DNA of 13,168 bases from Candidatus Saccharimonadota bacterium (GCA_009777365.1 WRLZ01000010.1:1-13168), one strand, 5' to 3'; counted from the first letter of the stretch, positions 5,868-11,429 are shown. The notes: generated from the sequence alone by a model not told the origin. Program-made: numbers and translations.

Positions 5868-5920
5868 GAGGCTGCATTCGCTTCAGTCGGAGTGAATCTT
5901 CCTTCGGCGCTTCGCTCATG
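5868..5920. repeat. REP-like repeat, copy R5
   Basis: AGGCTGCATTCGCT at the head, as in the copy at 9350, and CTTCGGCG-CTTCGCTCATGAG at the tail, as in the other copies. The central palindrome is weak here. Confidence 0.5.
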
Positions 5921-5932
5921 AGAACAGGGTAA

Positions 5933-5997
5933 GAGGCCTCGCGGGGCAAGCTTTTTGTCGGGTTAAACCAGACTAAATTAGCTTGGCGCGAGACCTC
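5933..5997. other. Imperfect long inverted repeat
   Basis: Arm 5933-5952 and arm 5980-5997 are complementary apart from two small internal mismatches. It lies just past the 3' end of the 82-aa gene and could stop its transcript, but no T-run follows. Confidence 0.4.
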
Positions 5998-6021
5998 AAT
6001 TTGGTATCTTCTTAGATCCCA

Positions 6022-6270
6022 TCAGCATCCGCTGTAAGCGTTCACTGCACGTGTCCCGTATAAGGGGTTAAGCTGGGGCTTCAAGAAAGCCGAGGGGAAG
6101 AGTTCTTCCTTTTCGCCGGTTTCTTTGTTTATGACCGTCTTTTTGTACAAGATTGTAGCAATTTTGCTGATTTCTTGGAATTCAGAACGGGTCAATTCAC
6201 GCTCCAGCTGGAGTGCTTCAAGTTCGGATAAGCGAACTTTCGCTTCGTATTTGGACATTTTCTTTTTCAT
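6022..6270 (-). CDS. 82-aa charged hypothetical protein behind leader B
   Basis: A small soluble protein. Residues 1-40 are a Lys/Glu/Leu-rich helix (MSKYEAKVRLSELEAL..., with ELTRSEFQEISKIA), followed by a KKTVINKETGEKEE hinge and a Pro/Tyr-containing tail ending NAYSGC. The start at 6270 is chosen for AAGGAGG 9 nt upstream; an in-frame ATG at 6324 has no ribosome-binding site and lies within a hairpin. The gene sits about 400 nt behind the leader B promoter, so expression probably depends on that structured leader. No family recognised. Confidence 0.7.
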   Translation of the reverse strand: MKKKMSKYEAKVRLSELEALQLERELTRSEFQEISKIATILYKKTVINKETGEKEELFPSAFLKPQLNPLYGTRAVNAYSGC

Positions 6271-6358
6271 AACAGGCACCTCCTTGTTGTGGCGGGACAT
6301 TGCCCGGCTCTTTGAGCCATCCATTCAACTATAGCCTTGCTATCGATTTTGGCTTGTC

Positions 6359-6411
6359 GTTTTTGCCGTGCAAGGGGCGTCATTTATAGACCCCCACTGG
6401 ACGGCAAAAAC
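6359..6411 (-). other. Compound 11-bp hairpin in the 5' leader of the 82-aa gene
   Basis: GTTTTTGCCGT (6359-6369) pairs perfectly with ACGGCAAAAAC (6401-6411). Inside it GGGG-C-GTC (6374-6381) pairs with GACCCCC (6389-6395). It lies 90-140 nt before the start codon, in the leader B transcript. Confidence 0.6.
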
Positions 6412-6471
6412 AACTTTGGTGCTGTTATTTGGATAAAGAAGATTGTTAGTAAAGTGCTGGCAGTTCTTTGT

Positions 6472-6545
6472 AGGTTGCAGAACGCTAATGGAAAGTGTGA
6501 TTTCCATTCGCTCCTAAAGAGCCTGCGGCGTTCGCTACGCTCACA
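6472..6545. repeat. REP-like palindromic repeat, copy R2
   Basis: Nearly identical to R1 (1116-1164) through the TGGAAA-GTGTGA-TTTCCA hairpin (6489-6506). It continues into AAAGAGCCTGCGGCGTTCGC, the tail shared with the copies at 9350 and 1551. It lies within the leader B transcript. Confidence 0.75.
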
Positions 6546-6549
6546 TTCA

Positions 6550-6672
6550 ATAGGTTGGGGATTTTTAGAATAAAAATCCCCTGTGTACACAGGGTGAATA
6601 TTACTATCCATTTCCTGTATACGGCCTATTTTTCTGTTTAAGGTGTAGGGTTAATTGCTTAACTCTACATTT
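6550..6672 (-). promoter_or_regulatory. Structured leader B, homologous to leader A
   Basis: Minus strand: HP1 (6644-6669, TGTAG-A-GTTAA, loop GCAA); ATAGGC; ACAGG (6614-6618); HP2 (6595-6610, TGGATA/TATTCA, loop GTAA); CCCTGT; ACAGGGG (6578-6584/6589-6594 on plus); an 11-bp hairpin (6557-6581); then ACCTATT, which can pair with AATAGG. Stem bases differ from leader A while pairing is kept, and both HP1 loops are GNRA. The central ACAGG/CCCTGT/ACAGGGG segments give the same two alternative pairings. Confidence 0.65.
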
Positions 6673-6674
6673 CT

Positions 6675-6703
6675 ATTGTAGCATACTTTGAGTAAAAAGT
6701 CAA
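6675..6703 (-). promoter_or_regulatory. Promoter of leader B transcript
   Basis: On the minus strand: TTGACT (6698-6703), 17-nt spacer TTTTACTCAAAGTATGC, TACAAT (6675-6680). Confidence 0.85.
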
Positions 6704-6714
6704 GGGTTTTGGCT

Positions 6715-6840
6715 TATTTTGTGCCCTTTTTGATGCTTTTTGTGGGATTTTACAGTGGTAGGATATTTTGACGAAATTGGGTGGATATGAGAATAAAATG
6801 GTGTTTTATGTAGTTTTGTGGTGGATTGCCCTGCTCTGAC
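6715..6840. repeat. GT-rich spacer block, similar to 3745-3885
   Basis: A non-coding block that shares ordered words with 3745-3885. It ends in GCCCTGCTCT (6828-6837), a 10-mer also found at 2849-2858 and 11433-11442. Confidence 0.45.
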
Positions 6841-6860
6841 ACGGAAGAGGTGGGAAAGGC

Positions 6861-6889
6861 TTGATTTTTTACTAGAAGTGTGCTAGAAT
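6861..6889 (+). promoter_or_regulatory. Promoter of rplS
   Basis: TTGATT (6861-6866), 17-nt spacer TTTTACTAGAAGTGTGC, TAGAAT (6884-6889), 24 nt before the start codon. It belongs to the spacer-conserved promoter family of this window. Confidence 0.8.
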
Positions 6890-6913
6890 ATTAAGGTAAT
6901 ATAGAGGAAGAAT

Positions 6914-7384
6914 ATGTTTGAGTTACTAAAGACTATTGGTGATAAACAAAAAAAGGCGTCGGTTGTTGATCTTCGATCTGTTGATACTGTAAAGGTTCAT
7001 CAGAAGATTCGCGAAGGCGATAAGTTTCGTATTCAGGTTTTTGAGGGTGTGGTGATAAACTTGACCCAAAAAAACTCACATACGGCGAGGTTTACTGTTC
7101 GGAAGATTGCTTCTGGTGTGGGAGTTGAGAAGTCTTATCTGCTGCATAGTCCATTGATCGACAAGATTGAGATTGTGGCGCGTGGTAAGGTTCGACGAAA
7201 CTACCTTTCGTACCTCAGGGAACGAAGTGGTAAGAGTGCGCGACTTGTTGGAAAAGAGTTTGATCATGCGGCGGTTAATGCTGTGGATGAAGTTGTTCCA
7301 GAGGTGGTTGCGGAAGTAAAGGCTGAGCCTGCAAAGGAAGAAACTCCAGTAGCGGAAGCAAAGAGCGAAGAAAAAGCTAATTAG
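6914..7384 (+). CDS. rplS: 50S ribosomal protein L19
   Basis: L19 lies at the 30S/50S interface and helps form intersubunit bridges. The 156-aa product has the L19 core at 1-115: an N-terminal helix, then VHQKIREGDKFRIQVFEGVVI, RFTVRKIASGVGVEKSYLLHSP and KVRRNYLSYLRERSGKSARL, all typical of the SH3-like fold. Residues about 118-156 are an Ala/Glu/Val-rich acidic extension beyond the usual length of about 115 residues. GAGGAAG precedes the ATG. It is followed by an intrinsic terminator hairpin and then yraN. Confidence 0.97.
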   Translation: MFELLKTIGDKQKKASVVDLRSVDTVKVHQKIREGDKFRIQVFEGVVINLTQKNSHTARFTVRKIASGVGVEKSYLLHSPLIDKIEIVARGKVRRNYLSYLRERSGKSARLVGKEFDHAAVNAVDEVVPEVVAEVKAEPAKEETPVAEAKSEEKAN

Positions 7385-7409
7385 TATTAAAAAATAAGGC
7401 TAATGAAAA

Positions 7410-7437
7410 AAAGCGTGGGTAGAACCACGCTTTATTG
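7410..7437 (+). terminator. Hairpin between rplS and yraN
   Basis: AAAGCGTGG (7410-7418) pairs with CCACGCTTT (7425-7433) across a 6-nt loop, followed by ATTGATT. It is a terminator for rplS or a partial attenuator, since yraN begins 20 nt on with no separate promoter visible. Confidence 0.65.
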
Positions 7438-7458
7438 ATTGGAGAGACGAGGAATGAG

Positions 7459-7830
7459 ATGGTTAAGGCTGAAATGACAACTACAAATAAGGGTCGGAAG
7501 GCTGAATTGGCTGTGGTTTCGCATCTTGAGAGCTTGGGGCATAAGATTTTGAGCCAGAATTATCGGACGAGGCATTATGAGATTGATGTTGTGAGCAAGC
7601 TTGGGACGGATTATGGCAATAAGATATTCTTTACAGAGGTGAAATATAGGAAGAGCTCGGCGCATGGCGATGGGATTAGTCATATTACGCCGAAAAAATT
7701 GCAGAAGATGCGGTTTGCGGCGGAGGATTTTTTGGATAGGAGGAGGCTTCGGGAGCCGGCGGCGTTGGCGGCGGCGAGTGTGGCTGGGGAGGATTTTAAG
7801 GTTCAGGAGTGGTTTGAGATTGAGGAGTAG
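7459..7830 (+). CDS. yraN: UPF0102 (YraN family) endonuclease-like protein
   Basis: 123 aa. An N-terminal KGRKAELAVVSHLESLGHKILSQNYR and then YEIDVVS...IFFTEVKYRKSSAHG give the GxxxE, EID and ExK pattern of the restriction-endonuclease-like fold seen in UPF0102. A C-terminal helix follows (KLQKMRFAAEDFL), as in the family. The biochemical role of YraN proteins is not settled. ATG 7459 is preferred because GAGG lies 6 nt upstream; ATG 7474 is a possible alternative and TTG 7435 is unlikely, being within the terminator. It is close behind rplS, as in other bacteria where yraN sits in a ribosomal-protein/RNase H neighbourhood. The Ala-rich AALAAASVAGED near the end is unusual. Confidence 0.85.
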   Translation: MVKAEMTTTNKGRKAELAVVSHLESLGHKILSQNYRTRHYEIDVVSKLGTDYGNKIFFTEVKYRKSSAHGDGISHITPKKLQKMRFAAEDFLDRRRLREPAALAAASVAGEDFKVQEWFEIEE

Positions 7831-7840
7831 CTGATATAGC

Positions 7841-7974
7841 TAATCCCCTAAAACGATTCCGCCTTCGCATACGGACAGGTGTTCATCTGTCGTCACATAT
7901 GAACAGCCTTGTCCTGACACCAACTGTCGTTACAGTTTGGTGACATGCTCAGGGCGGAATGTTTTGGGGGATTA
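7841..7974 (+). ncRNA. Y element 2: 134-bp three-way-junction inverted-repeat element
   Basis: Closing stem 7841-7863/7953-7974 (22 bp with one G-U and one bulged G). Inside are an arm GGACA-GG-TGTTCAT/ATGAACA-GCC-TTGTCC (about 7873-7914), capped by TGT-CGTC-ACA, and a hairpin CACCAACTGT-CGTT-ACAGTTTGGTG (about 7918-7942) with a bulged T. The tail GACATGCTCAG (7942-7952) completes it. The core aligns end to end with 551-637, and the total length is within one base of Y element 1, but the closing stem is unrelated in sequence. It lies just after yraN. Confidence 0.65.
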
Positions 7975-8005
7975 TTAACTCCATCTCCCACATAGCCCCA
8001 TCGAA

Positions 8006-8200
8006 TCCTCTGGGTGGTCGGGGGCGTATAATGATTCTGTTAATGATGCCGACGGACCCTGGTTTCATAGAGGTGGTAGTGGCTGGTCTTGGAACGCTGC
8101 TCGTACTAGCATAGAGGCTCTAGGTTATACAACGGCTGGCGGCGGTCTGAGAACTGGTTTTCGTGGGGAAATCAGACTTTTTTACTACTGTGAATCATGA
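8006..8200 (+). pseudogene. C-type-lectin/FGE-like C-terminal gene fragment
   Basis: An open frame without a start: a TAA precedes it in frame at about 7975. It encodes SSGWSGAYNDSVNDADG, then PWFHRGGSGWSWN, a Leu-Gly-Tyr stretch and GGGLRTGFRGE, ending at TGA 8198. The PW(F)xRGG...GFRG pattern is that of the C-terminal part of the CLec/formylglycine-generating-enzyme-like fold common in phage tail and bacterial surface proteins. A second fragment at 10700-10882 shares SSGWSG, PWFxRGG and GFRG. Both lack the N-terminal part of any parent protein, so I read them as remnants or silent cassettes. Confidence 0.55.
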
Positions 8201-8218
8201 TAAAATTGCCGTGGTCTA

Positions 8219-8247
8219 TTGACTTTTTACTCAAAGTGTGCTATAAT
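8219..8247 (+). promoter_or_regulatory. Promoter of the PgeF-like gene
   Basis: TTGACT (8219-8224), 17-nt spacer TTTTACTCAAAGTGTGC, TATAAT (8242-8247): a near-consensus promoter of the spacer-conserved family. The 70-nt leader has a small hairpin (AGACA/TGTCT). Confidence 0.88.
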
Positions 8248-8318
8248 ATAAGGTAGACAGTAGCGTATGTTGTCTAATTAAGGAGTAAAATCTTTGTATC
8301 TTGAGAGGAAGTGTTACT

Positions 8319-9272
8319 ATGATGAAGCCAATTCCGCACGACCTGATTACTGGCGACACGGGTATATTTGACGTAAAACAATTTGTTTATCCATCTGGCA
8401 TGTTTGGTGATGATTACTTCGCTAAGCGTGGTGTCTGTCTTATAGGCACGGTTGGTAAACAAACGCCCGAATCCATAGGTCTGGGTGATGAGTTAATGCC
8501 TGGAAATGTGGCAATAAGGGCTGAAAGATTAGCCGACAACTACGAGGCTTACAGAAGAAATACTGGCCCTTTCGCGAAAAGCAAGGATGGTTTTGTCATT
8601 GCATCTCAGGAAGAGGCTGTGAAGCGTTTCAACGTTCTGCACAGTGTTTTAGGCTTGCATATTCCGATTCTCCGGCCGATAGCAAACCAGAATGGTGGTG
8701 GCAAGAATTTGATTAAGTTCGATTCACACAAAGCCACTGAGCGTCCGATAGGCGACAGCGCATATGTTGACAACGAAGCTGGTGCGGCAGGATTTTCCCC
8801 AGCAGATTGCCCAATAGTATGTGTGGCTGCTGTCAACCCGAATAATTCCAGTATACAGACGGCAATTTTCCATTTCGGTTATTTGCCAGTTGGGGATGGT
8901 ATTGGAGAGGTGATGGCCAACTGCTTAAAGCGTCTTAAGGGTGAAAAGTATGAACTCTACGCTTTTATTTCCGCGGGCATTAGTAGTATTGAAGTCCGTG
9001 CCGAACGGGCAACACCTTTACTGCAATTGCGGGATACTGACGAGGTTTTCAAGTCTAATAGCCAAACCATGAGCGACGGGAAAATTGTTGTTCGACTTGG
9101 CGATTACGCGGAAGGCTTGCTGAAGTCAGCTGGTATATCCGGTAATGAAATCGAAAGATGTAGAATCGATACTGCTGACCCCGACGCACCGCTGTATTCT
9201 AACCGCTTGGTGAGCACGAAAGGTGCCATCAATGGCTGTAATGCTGTGGTATTCGGCTATAGGCCGGCATAG
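8319..9272 (+). CDS. Divergent PgeF/YfiH (Cu-oxidase_4, DUF152)-like protein
   Basis: 317 aa. The central part fits the YfiH/YlmD fold: NVLHS (His108), then GDSAYVDNEAGAAGFSPADCPIVCVA with the hallmark ADC (Cys164), then TAIFHFGYLPVGDGIGEVM, where His185 replaces the usual HAGWRG block, and finally YELYAFISAGISSIEV, resembling the family's ExxAxIGPxI segment. Two His and one Cys at these positions are the zinc ligands of PgeF, which acts as a purine-nucleoside phosphorylase/editing enzyme in other bacteria. The protein is about 70 residues longer than typical and the GWRG motif is lost, so substrate and activity are open. ATG 8319 is chosen for AGAGGAAG upstream; TTG 8301 is possible but weaker. 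Monocistronic, ending in a terminator at 9295. Confidence 0.6.
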   Translation: MMKPIPHDLITGDTGIFDVKQFVYPSGMFGDDYFAKRGVCLIGTVGKQTPESIGLGDELMPGNVAIRAERLADNYEAYRRNTGPFAKSKDGFVIASQEEAVKRFNVLHSVLGLHIPILRPIANQNGGGKNLIKFDSHKATERPIGDSAYVDNEAGAAGFSPADCPIVCVAAVNPNNSSIQTAIFHFGYLPVGDGIGEVMANCLKRLKGEKYELYAFISAGISSIEVRAERATPLLQLRDTDEVFKSNSQTMSDGKIVVRLGDYAEGLLKSAGISGNEIERCRIDTADPDAPLYSNRLVSTKGAINGCNAVVFGYRPA

Positions 9273-9294
9273 TAAACTTTACAATGTATGAAAA

Positions 9295-9325
9295 ACGAAA
9301 CCTGCCTATTTGGCGGGTTTTTGTT
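9295..9325 (+). terminator. Intrinsic terminator of the PgeF-like gene
   Basis: CCTGCC (9301-9306) pairs with GGCGGG (9312-9317), with A-run before and TTTTTG after. It lies 25 nt past the stop codon. Confidence 0.8.
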
Positions 9326-9349
9326 TTCCCACGAAAACAATAGTCTGAA

Positions 9350-9413
9350 GGCTGCATTCGCTAGCGCGGGGAACCCGCGCTGCGCTACTAAAGAGCCTGC
9401 GGCGCTACCGCCC
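9350..9413. repeat. REP-like palindromic repeat, copy R3
   Basis: AGGCTGCATTCGCT, a perfect GC hairpin GCGCGGG-GAA-CCCGCGC (9364-9380), then GCTACTAAAGAGCCTGCGGCG. The tail matches the copies at 1551 and 6472; the stem sequence is different again. Confidence 0.7.
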
Positions 9414-9525
9414 CGATTGGTTGCTATGGAAGGAACCATGAAGAGCCAGAGAAGAACGAACCAGTGGACGTCACTAGCCACCCAGAGGATTCGGGAGAGG
9501 GGTTATCCGATAATGAGGTTATTTG

Positions 9526-9563
9526 GTGTGAGGCCAAGGTGTGAGGCCAAGGTGTGAGGCCAA
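9526..9563. repeat. 13-bp tandem repeat, 2.9 copies
   Basis: The unit GTGTGAGGCCAAG is repeated without error at 9526-9538, 9539-9551 and 9552-9563. The spacer 9414-9525 holds no convincing gene. Confidence 0.85.
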
Positions 9564-9594
9564 AAAGTCCAGCTCTCTACCGAGCTGGGCTTTG
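9563..9594 (-). terminator. Intrinsic terminator of the 71-aa gene
   Basis: Minus strand: CCAGCTC/GAGCTGG stem (9569-9575/9582-9588) followed by ACTTTTT, about 25 bp after the stop at 9616. Confidence 0.85.
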
Positions 9595-9615
9595 ATTTAT
9601 GATAGATCTATTGAA

Positions 9616-9831
9616 CTATTTCTTGCGGCCGAGAACTAGGAAACCGTTTTTAGCGTTTTCTTTGACTTCCATTCCTTCTGGGATTTTCTCGACTGGCTTG
9701 CCCTTCTCGTTGTTCTCGTTCTTGGTGAAGAAGTAGATGGTTCGTGGAGCTGAACCGCCACGAAGAGTTACTTCACTTGAGAAAAGGTAGTAGGTTGTAC
9801 CCTTCGAATTCGTTTGACTATATGCTGCCAT
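9616..9831 (-). CDS. 71-aa conserved small protein of Saccharibacteria/CPR type
   Basis: MAAYSQTNSKGTTYYLFSSE, then VTLRGGSAPRTIYFFTKN, a Lys-rich hinge, IPEGMEVKENAKNGFLVLGRKK. The pattern (YSQ.N.KG..YYL.S.EVTLRGG...IYFF......P.GyEV.EN..tG...L..K) is one I recall as a widespread small protein of CPR genomes, probably a compact beta-rich domain; its function is unknown. AAGGAGG lies 6 nt before the ATG and the promoter is excellent, so it is probably well expressed. It is bounded by its own promoter and terminator, so it is a single-gene unit. Confidence 0.8.
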   Translation of the reverse strand: MAAYSQTNSKGTTYYLFSSEVTLRGGSAPRTIYFFTKNENNEKGKPVEKIPEGMEVKENAKNGFLVLGRKK

Positions 9832-9862
9832 GATGTCCTCCTTGAATTTAACTTACAATCTG

Positions 9863-9891
9863 ATAATACACCAAGTTGAACAGGGTGTCAA
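9863..9891 (-). promoter_or_regulatory. Promoter of the 71-aa gene
   Basis: On the minus strand: TTGACA (9886-9891), 17-nt spacer, TATTAT (9863-9868). The TGA stop of the upstream two-TM gene (9888-9890) is part of this -35 box. Confidence 0.85.
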
Positions 9892-10553
9892 GGGTTTTTG
9901 CGTCTTTTATCTAAAATCATGTGGACAACAGATGAGCAAAGTGTTGTAAAAAATGCAACAAAAGAGGCGACGGCTATCAGTAAACATAGAGAGGCCCAGT
10001 CGAAAGCGAGGAATGAGGAGGCGTAGGAGAGGTGGAAGAGGCTGGGGTCGGGGAGGACAACTACTGGCATGGCGAAGTCGGCGGGGAGGCGCTGGTCGAC
10101 TTCGGAGAGGAAGCAGTTCATGTAGGCTTGCGACCAGGAGTCGAACCTCTGATCGCAGATGTCGCGGGCTTCGGCGTAGGCGTTTCTGCCGATCTGGGCT
10201 TCGACTTGGTACTCAGCCTCGCGTACAATGGCCATGGCGGCTCGGCGGTAGGAATGTTGTAGGTAGAACGTTCCAGTGCCCCAGAAGAGGCGTAGGTGGC
10301 CTGTGGCGGGGTCTTCGTTGAAGTTGGGGACGGCATGACTGCTGACGAATCGGCGGAGTTGTTTTAAGCTGGTCGACATGGACTCGAAATCGCCGGCGTG
10401 GTCGAAGTCGATGACCTGCTCTTTCAGATCGTTCATACGCATGTGATTGGCCCGGAGGGCGAAGCCGCAAAGGACTGTGAAGATTAGGGCGATGTGGAGG
10501 GAGACGAGGAGGAGGTGTTTTTTGATAAAGTGTTTGACTTTGCCTATGTTCAT
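9888..10553 (-). CDS. Two-TM protein with extracytoplasmic domain, unknown function
   Basis: 221 aa. A basic N-terminus precedes TM1 (about 13-33). A soluble domain of about 145 residues follows, Ala/Arg/Asp-rich and mostly helical, with paired Cys (CDQRFDSWSQAYMNC). TM2 lies at about 186-210, with a basic RRKNP end. The two helices place the central domain outside the membrane with both termini inside. The ATG lies only 6 nt after TATACT (10560-10565; extended -10 with TGC) and no Shine-Dalgarno is present, which suggests a leaderless mRNA, though no good -35 box is seen. No family recognised. Confidence 0.65.
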   Translation of the reverse strand: MNIGKVKHFIKKHLLLVSLHIALIFTVLCGFALRANHMRMNDLKEQVIDFDHAGDFESMSTSLKQLRRFVSSHAVPNFNEDPATGHLRLFWGTGTFYLQHSYRRAAMAIVREAEYQVEAQIGRNAYAEARDICDQRFDSWSQAYMNCFLSEVDQRLPADFAMPVVVLPDPSLFHLSYASSFLAFDWASLCLLIAVASFVAFFTTLCSSVVHMILDKRRKNP

Positions 10554-10559
10554 GGGTTA

Positions 10560-10568
10560 AGTATAGCA
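10560..10568 (-). promoter_or_regulatory. Extended -10 promoter of the two-TM gene, leaderless
   Basis: Minus strand: TGC-TATACT ends 6 nt before the ATG. The -35 region is poor. Confidence 0.5.
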
Positions 10569-10584
10569 TAAGTATGGAGCCTTT

Positions 10585-10660
10585 GCACGGAAGGTTCTCC
10601 GAAAGTGTGCGCTCCGGGCCGCTAGGCCGAGTCATACCCACTTTCGGAGGACTTCCGTGC
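10585..10660. other. Long compound hairpin upstream of a CLec-like fragment
   Basis: Arms 10585-10607 and 10639-10660 are complementary over 22 positions with one or two irregularities. The loop holds GGCC-GCTA-GGCC (10617-10628). Like Y element 2, it sits directly upstream of a CLec-like gene fragment. Confidence 0.6.
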
Positions 10661-10699
10661 CGGCTTCAACCTCAATCTAAGACAATAACTCTTACGAAA

Positions 10700-10882
10700 T
10701 CCTCTGGGTGGTCGGGGGTGCGTGCTCTTTCGTTTGACGATGGGTTTCCATGGTTTATCCGCGGTGGCGATTCAGTTTCTGCCGTCACCTCGGGTGTTGA
10801 GTCTATTAGCTATAATGCTGGTGGTGTTCATGGTCTAATCGGTTTTCGTGGGGGTTATTCCTCCTCCTTGCCTTTTAGATAA
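10700..10882 (+). pseudogene. Second CLec/FGE-like C-terminal gene fragment
   Basis: The frame encodes SSGWSGVRALSFDDG, PWFIRGGDSVSAVTSG, VESISYNAGG and GLIGFRGG, ending SLPFR-stop. It has the same landmarks as 8006-8200 and nearly identical DNA over the first 20 or so bases. The frame stays open back to 10574, but upstream it translates the 10585-10660 hairpin, so there is no genuine N-terminal part. Its last 28 bp overlap the end of the convergent 116-aa gene. I read it as a remnant or a silent cassette. Confidence 0.55.
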
Positions 10883-11205
10883 GCTGTGAAGACTTCGCCT
10901 TCGATGGTTTCAAAGCGGAGGTGTCTTTTGCCGATGTCTGGGGGAAAGGAGTCGCAGTTTAGTTTAAGCTTCTTGCATATTTCTAGGATGTCGTTCTTGG
11001 CGCTGGATTTGTTTGCGTCCATGATTAGGGACTCTCGGCCTATGCAGTCTTCGCAGAACTCTTTGGGGAAGATGATCTCATGGGTGCTGATAATGACTTC
11101 TGTTGGCTTGAAGTTATCTGCGTCTATGCCTAGGTCTTTGTGGATTTCGTAGGTTTTTTTGTAGTGGATGAGCTTGGGTTTAACCCTCTTTTCTTCTTTT
11201 TTCAT
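10855..11205 (-). CDS. 116-aa hypothetical cytoplasmic protein behind leader C
   Basis: A Lys/Glu-rich N-terminus (MKKEEKRVKPKLIHYKK), then ...TEVIISTHEIIFPKEFCEDCIGRESLIMDANKS, with a CxxC pair, a helical NDILEICKKLKLNCDSFPP and a beta-like HLRFETIEGEVFTAYLKG, ending in acidic residues. Alternating strand and helix suggest one small alpha/beta domain. CAGGAG lies 6 nt before the ATG. The gene has its own promoter and a long pseudoknotted leader, so it may be regulated at the RNA level. No family recognised. Confidence 0.7.
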   Translation of the reverse strand: MKKEEKRVKPKLIHYKKTYEIHKDLGIDADNFKPTEVIISTHEIIFPKEFCEDCIGRESLIMDANKSSAKNDILEICKKLKLNCDSFPPDIGKRHLRFETIEGEVFTAYLKGKEEE

Positions 11206-11394
11206 GTTTTCTCCTGTTGTTTAACTTGAATCGTGTGGAGGTTTTGCTTATCGGCTTAAAACAAAATCGGCACCGCACGGGTGCTTAACTTCCTACAACA
11301 TACTAACCTTTTGATCAGAGTGTTCGTGCGATGCCGATTTCTCACTCCGATAAAATAATTATTCACGTTAATATATTGTATCTTAAGTTAAGCA
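11206..11394 (-). promoter_or_regulatory. Leader C: 16-bp stem with 5'-end pseudoknot
   Basis: Arms 11325-11340 and 11264-11279 pair at all 16 positions (15 Watson-Crick, one G-U). An outer stem CCGATAA/TTATCGG (11347-11353/11248-11254) closes it. The loop carries TGCTTAACTT (11282-11291), complementary over 10 bp to AAGTTAAGCA (11385-11394), which is the extreme 5' end of the predicted transcript. The result is an H-type pseudoknot formed as the RNA emerges. A link of about 40 nt leads to the RBS of the 116-aa gene. It matches no riboswitch class I could recall. Confidence 0.65.
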
Positions 11395-11399
11395 TCTTG

Positions 11400-11429
11400 A
11401 TTCTAGCATGATTGGGCTGGGTAAGTCAA
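11400..11429 (-). promoter_or_regulatory. Promoter of leader C and the 116-aa gene
   Basis: On the minus strand: TTGACT (11424-11429), 18-nt spacer ending in TGC, TAGAAT (11400-11405). A second TTGACT lies upstream at 11470-11475. Confidence 0.7.

Noticed and set aside
9288..9557. 89-codon plus-strand frame
   Set aside because: It translates the terminator, a REP copy and a 13-bp tandem repeat; there is no Shine-Dalgarno and its composition is not protein-like. An internal start near 9437 has only a weak, very close purine tract.
9526..9563. CRISPR-like direct repeats
   Set aside because: A 13-bp unit in perfect tandem with no spacers is a simple tandem duplication.
10138..10160. tRNA T-arm-like sequence (GAGGTTCGACTCC on minus)
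   Set aside because: The stem does not pair, there is no acceptor or anticodon arm, and it lies inside a good coding frame.
9953..10336. Arg/Gly-rich frames opposite the two-TM protein gene
   Set aside because: They are shadows of the minus-strand gene, which has hydrophobic segments, a stop-linked promoter downstream and a credible start.
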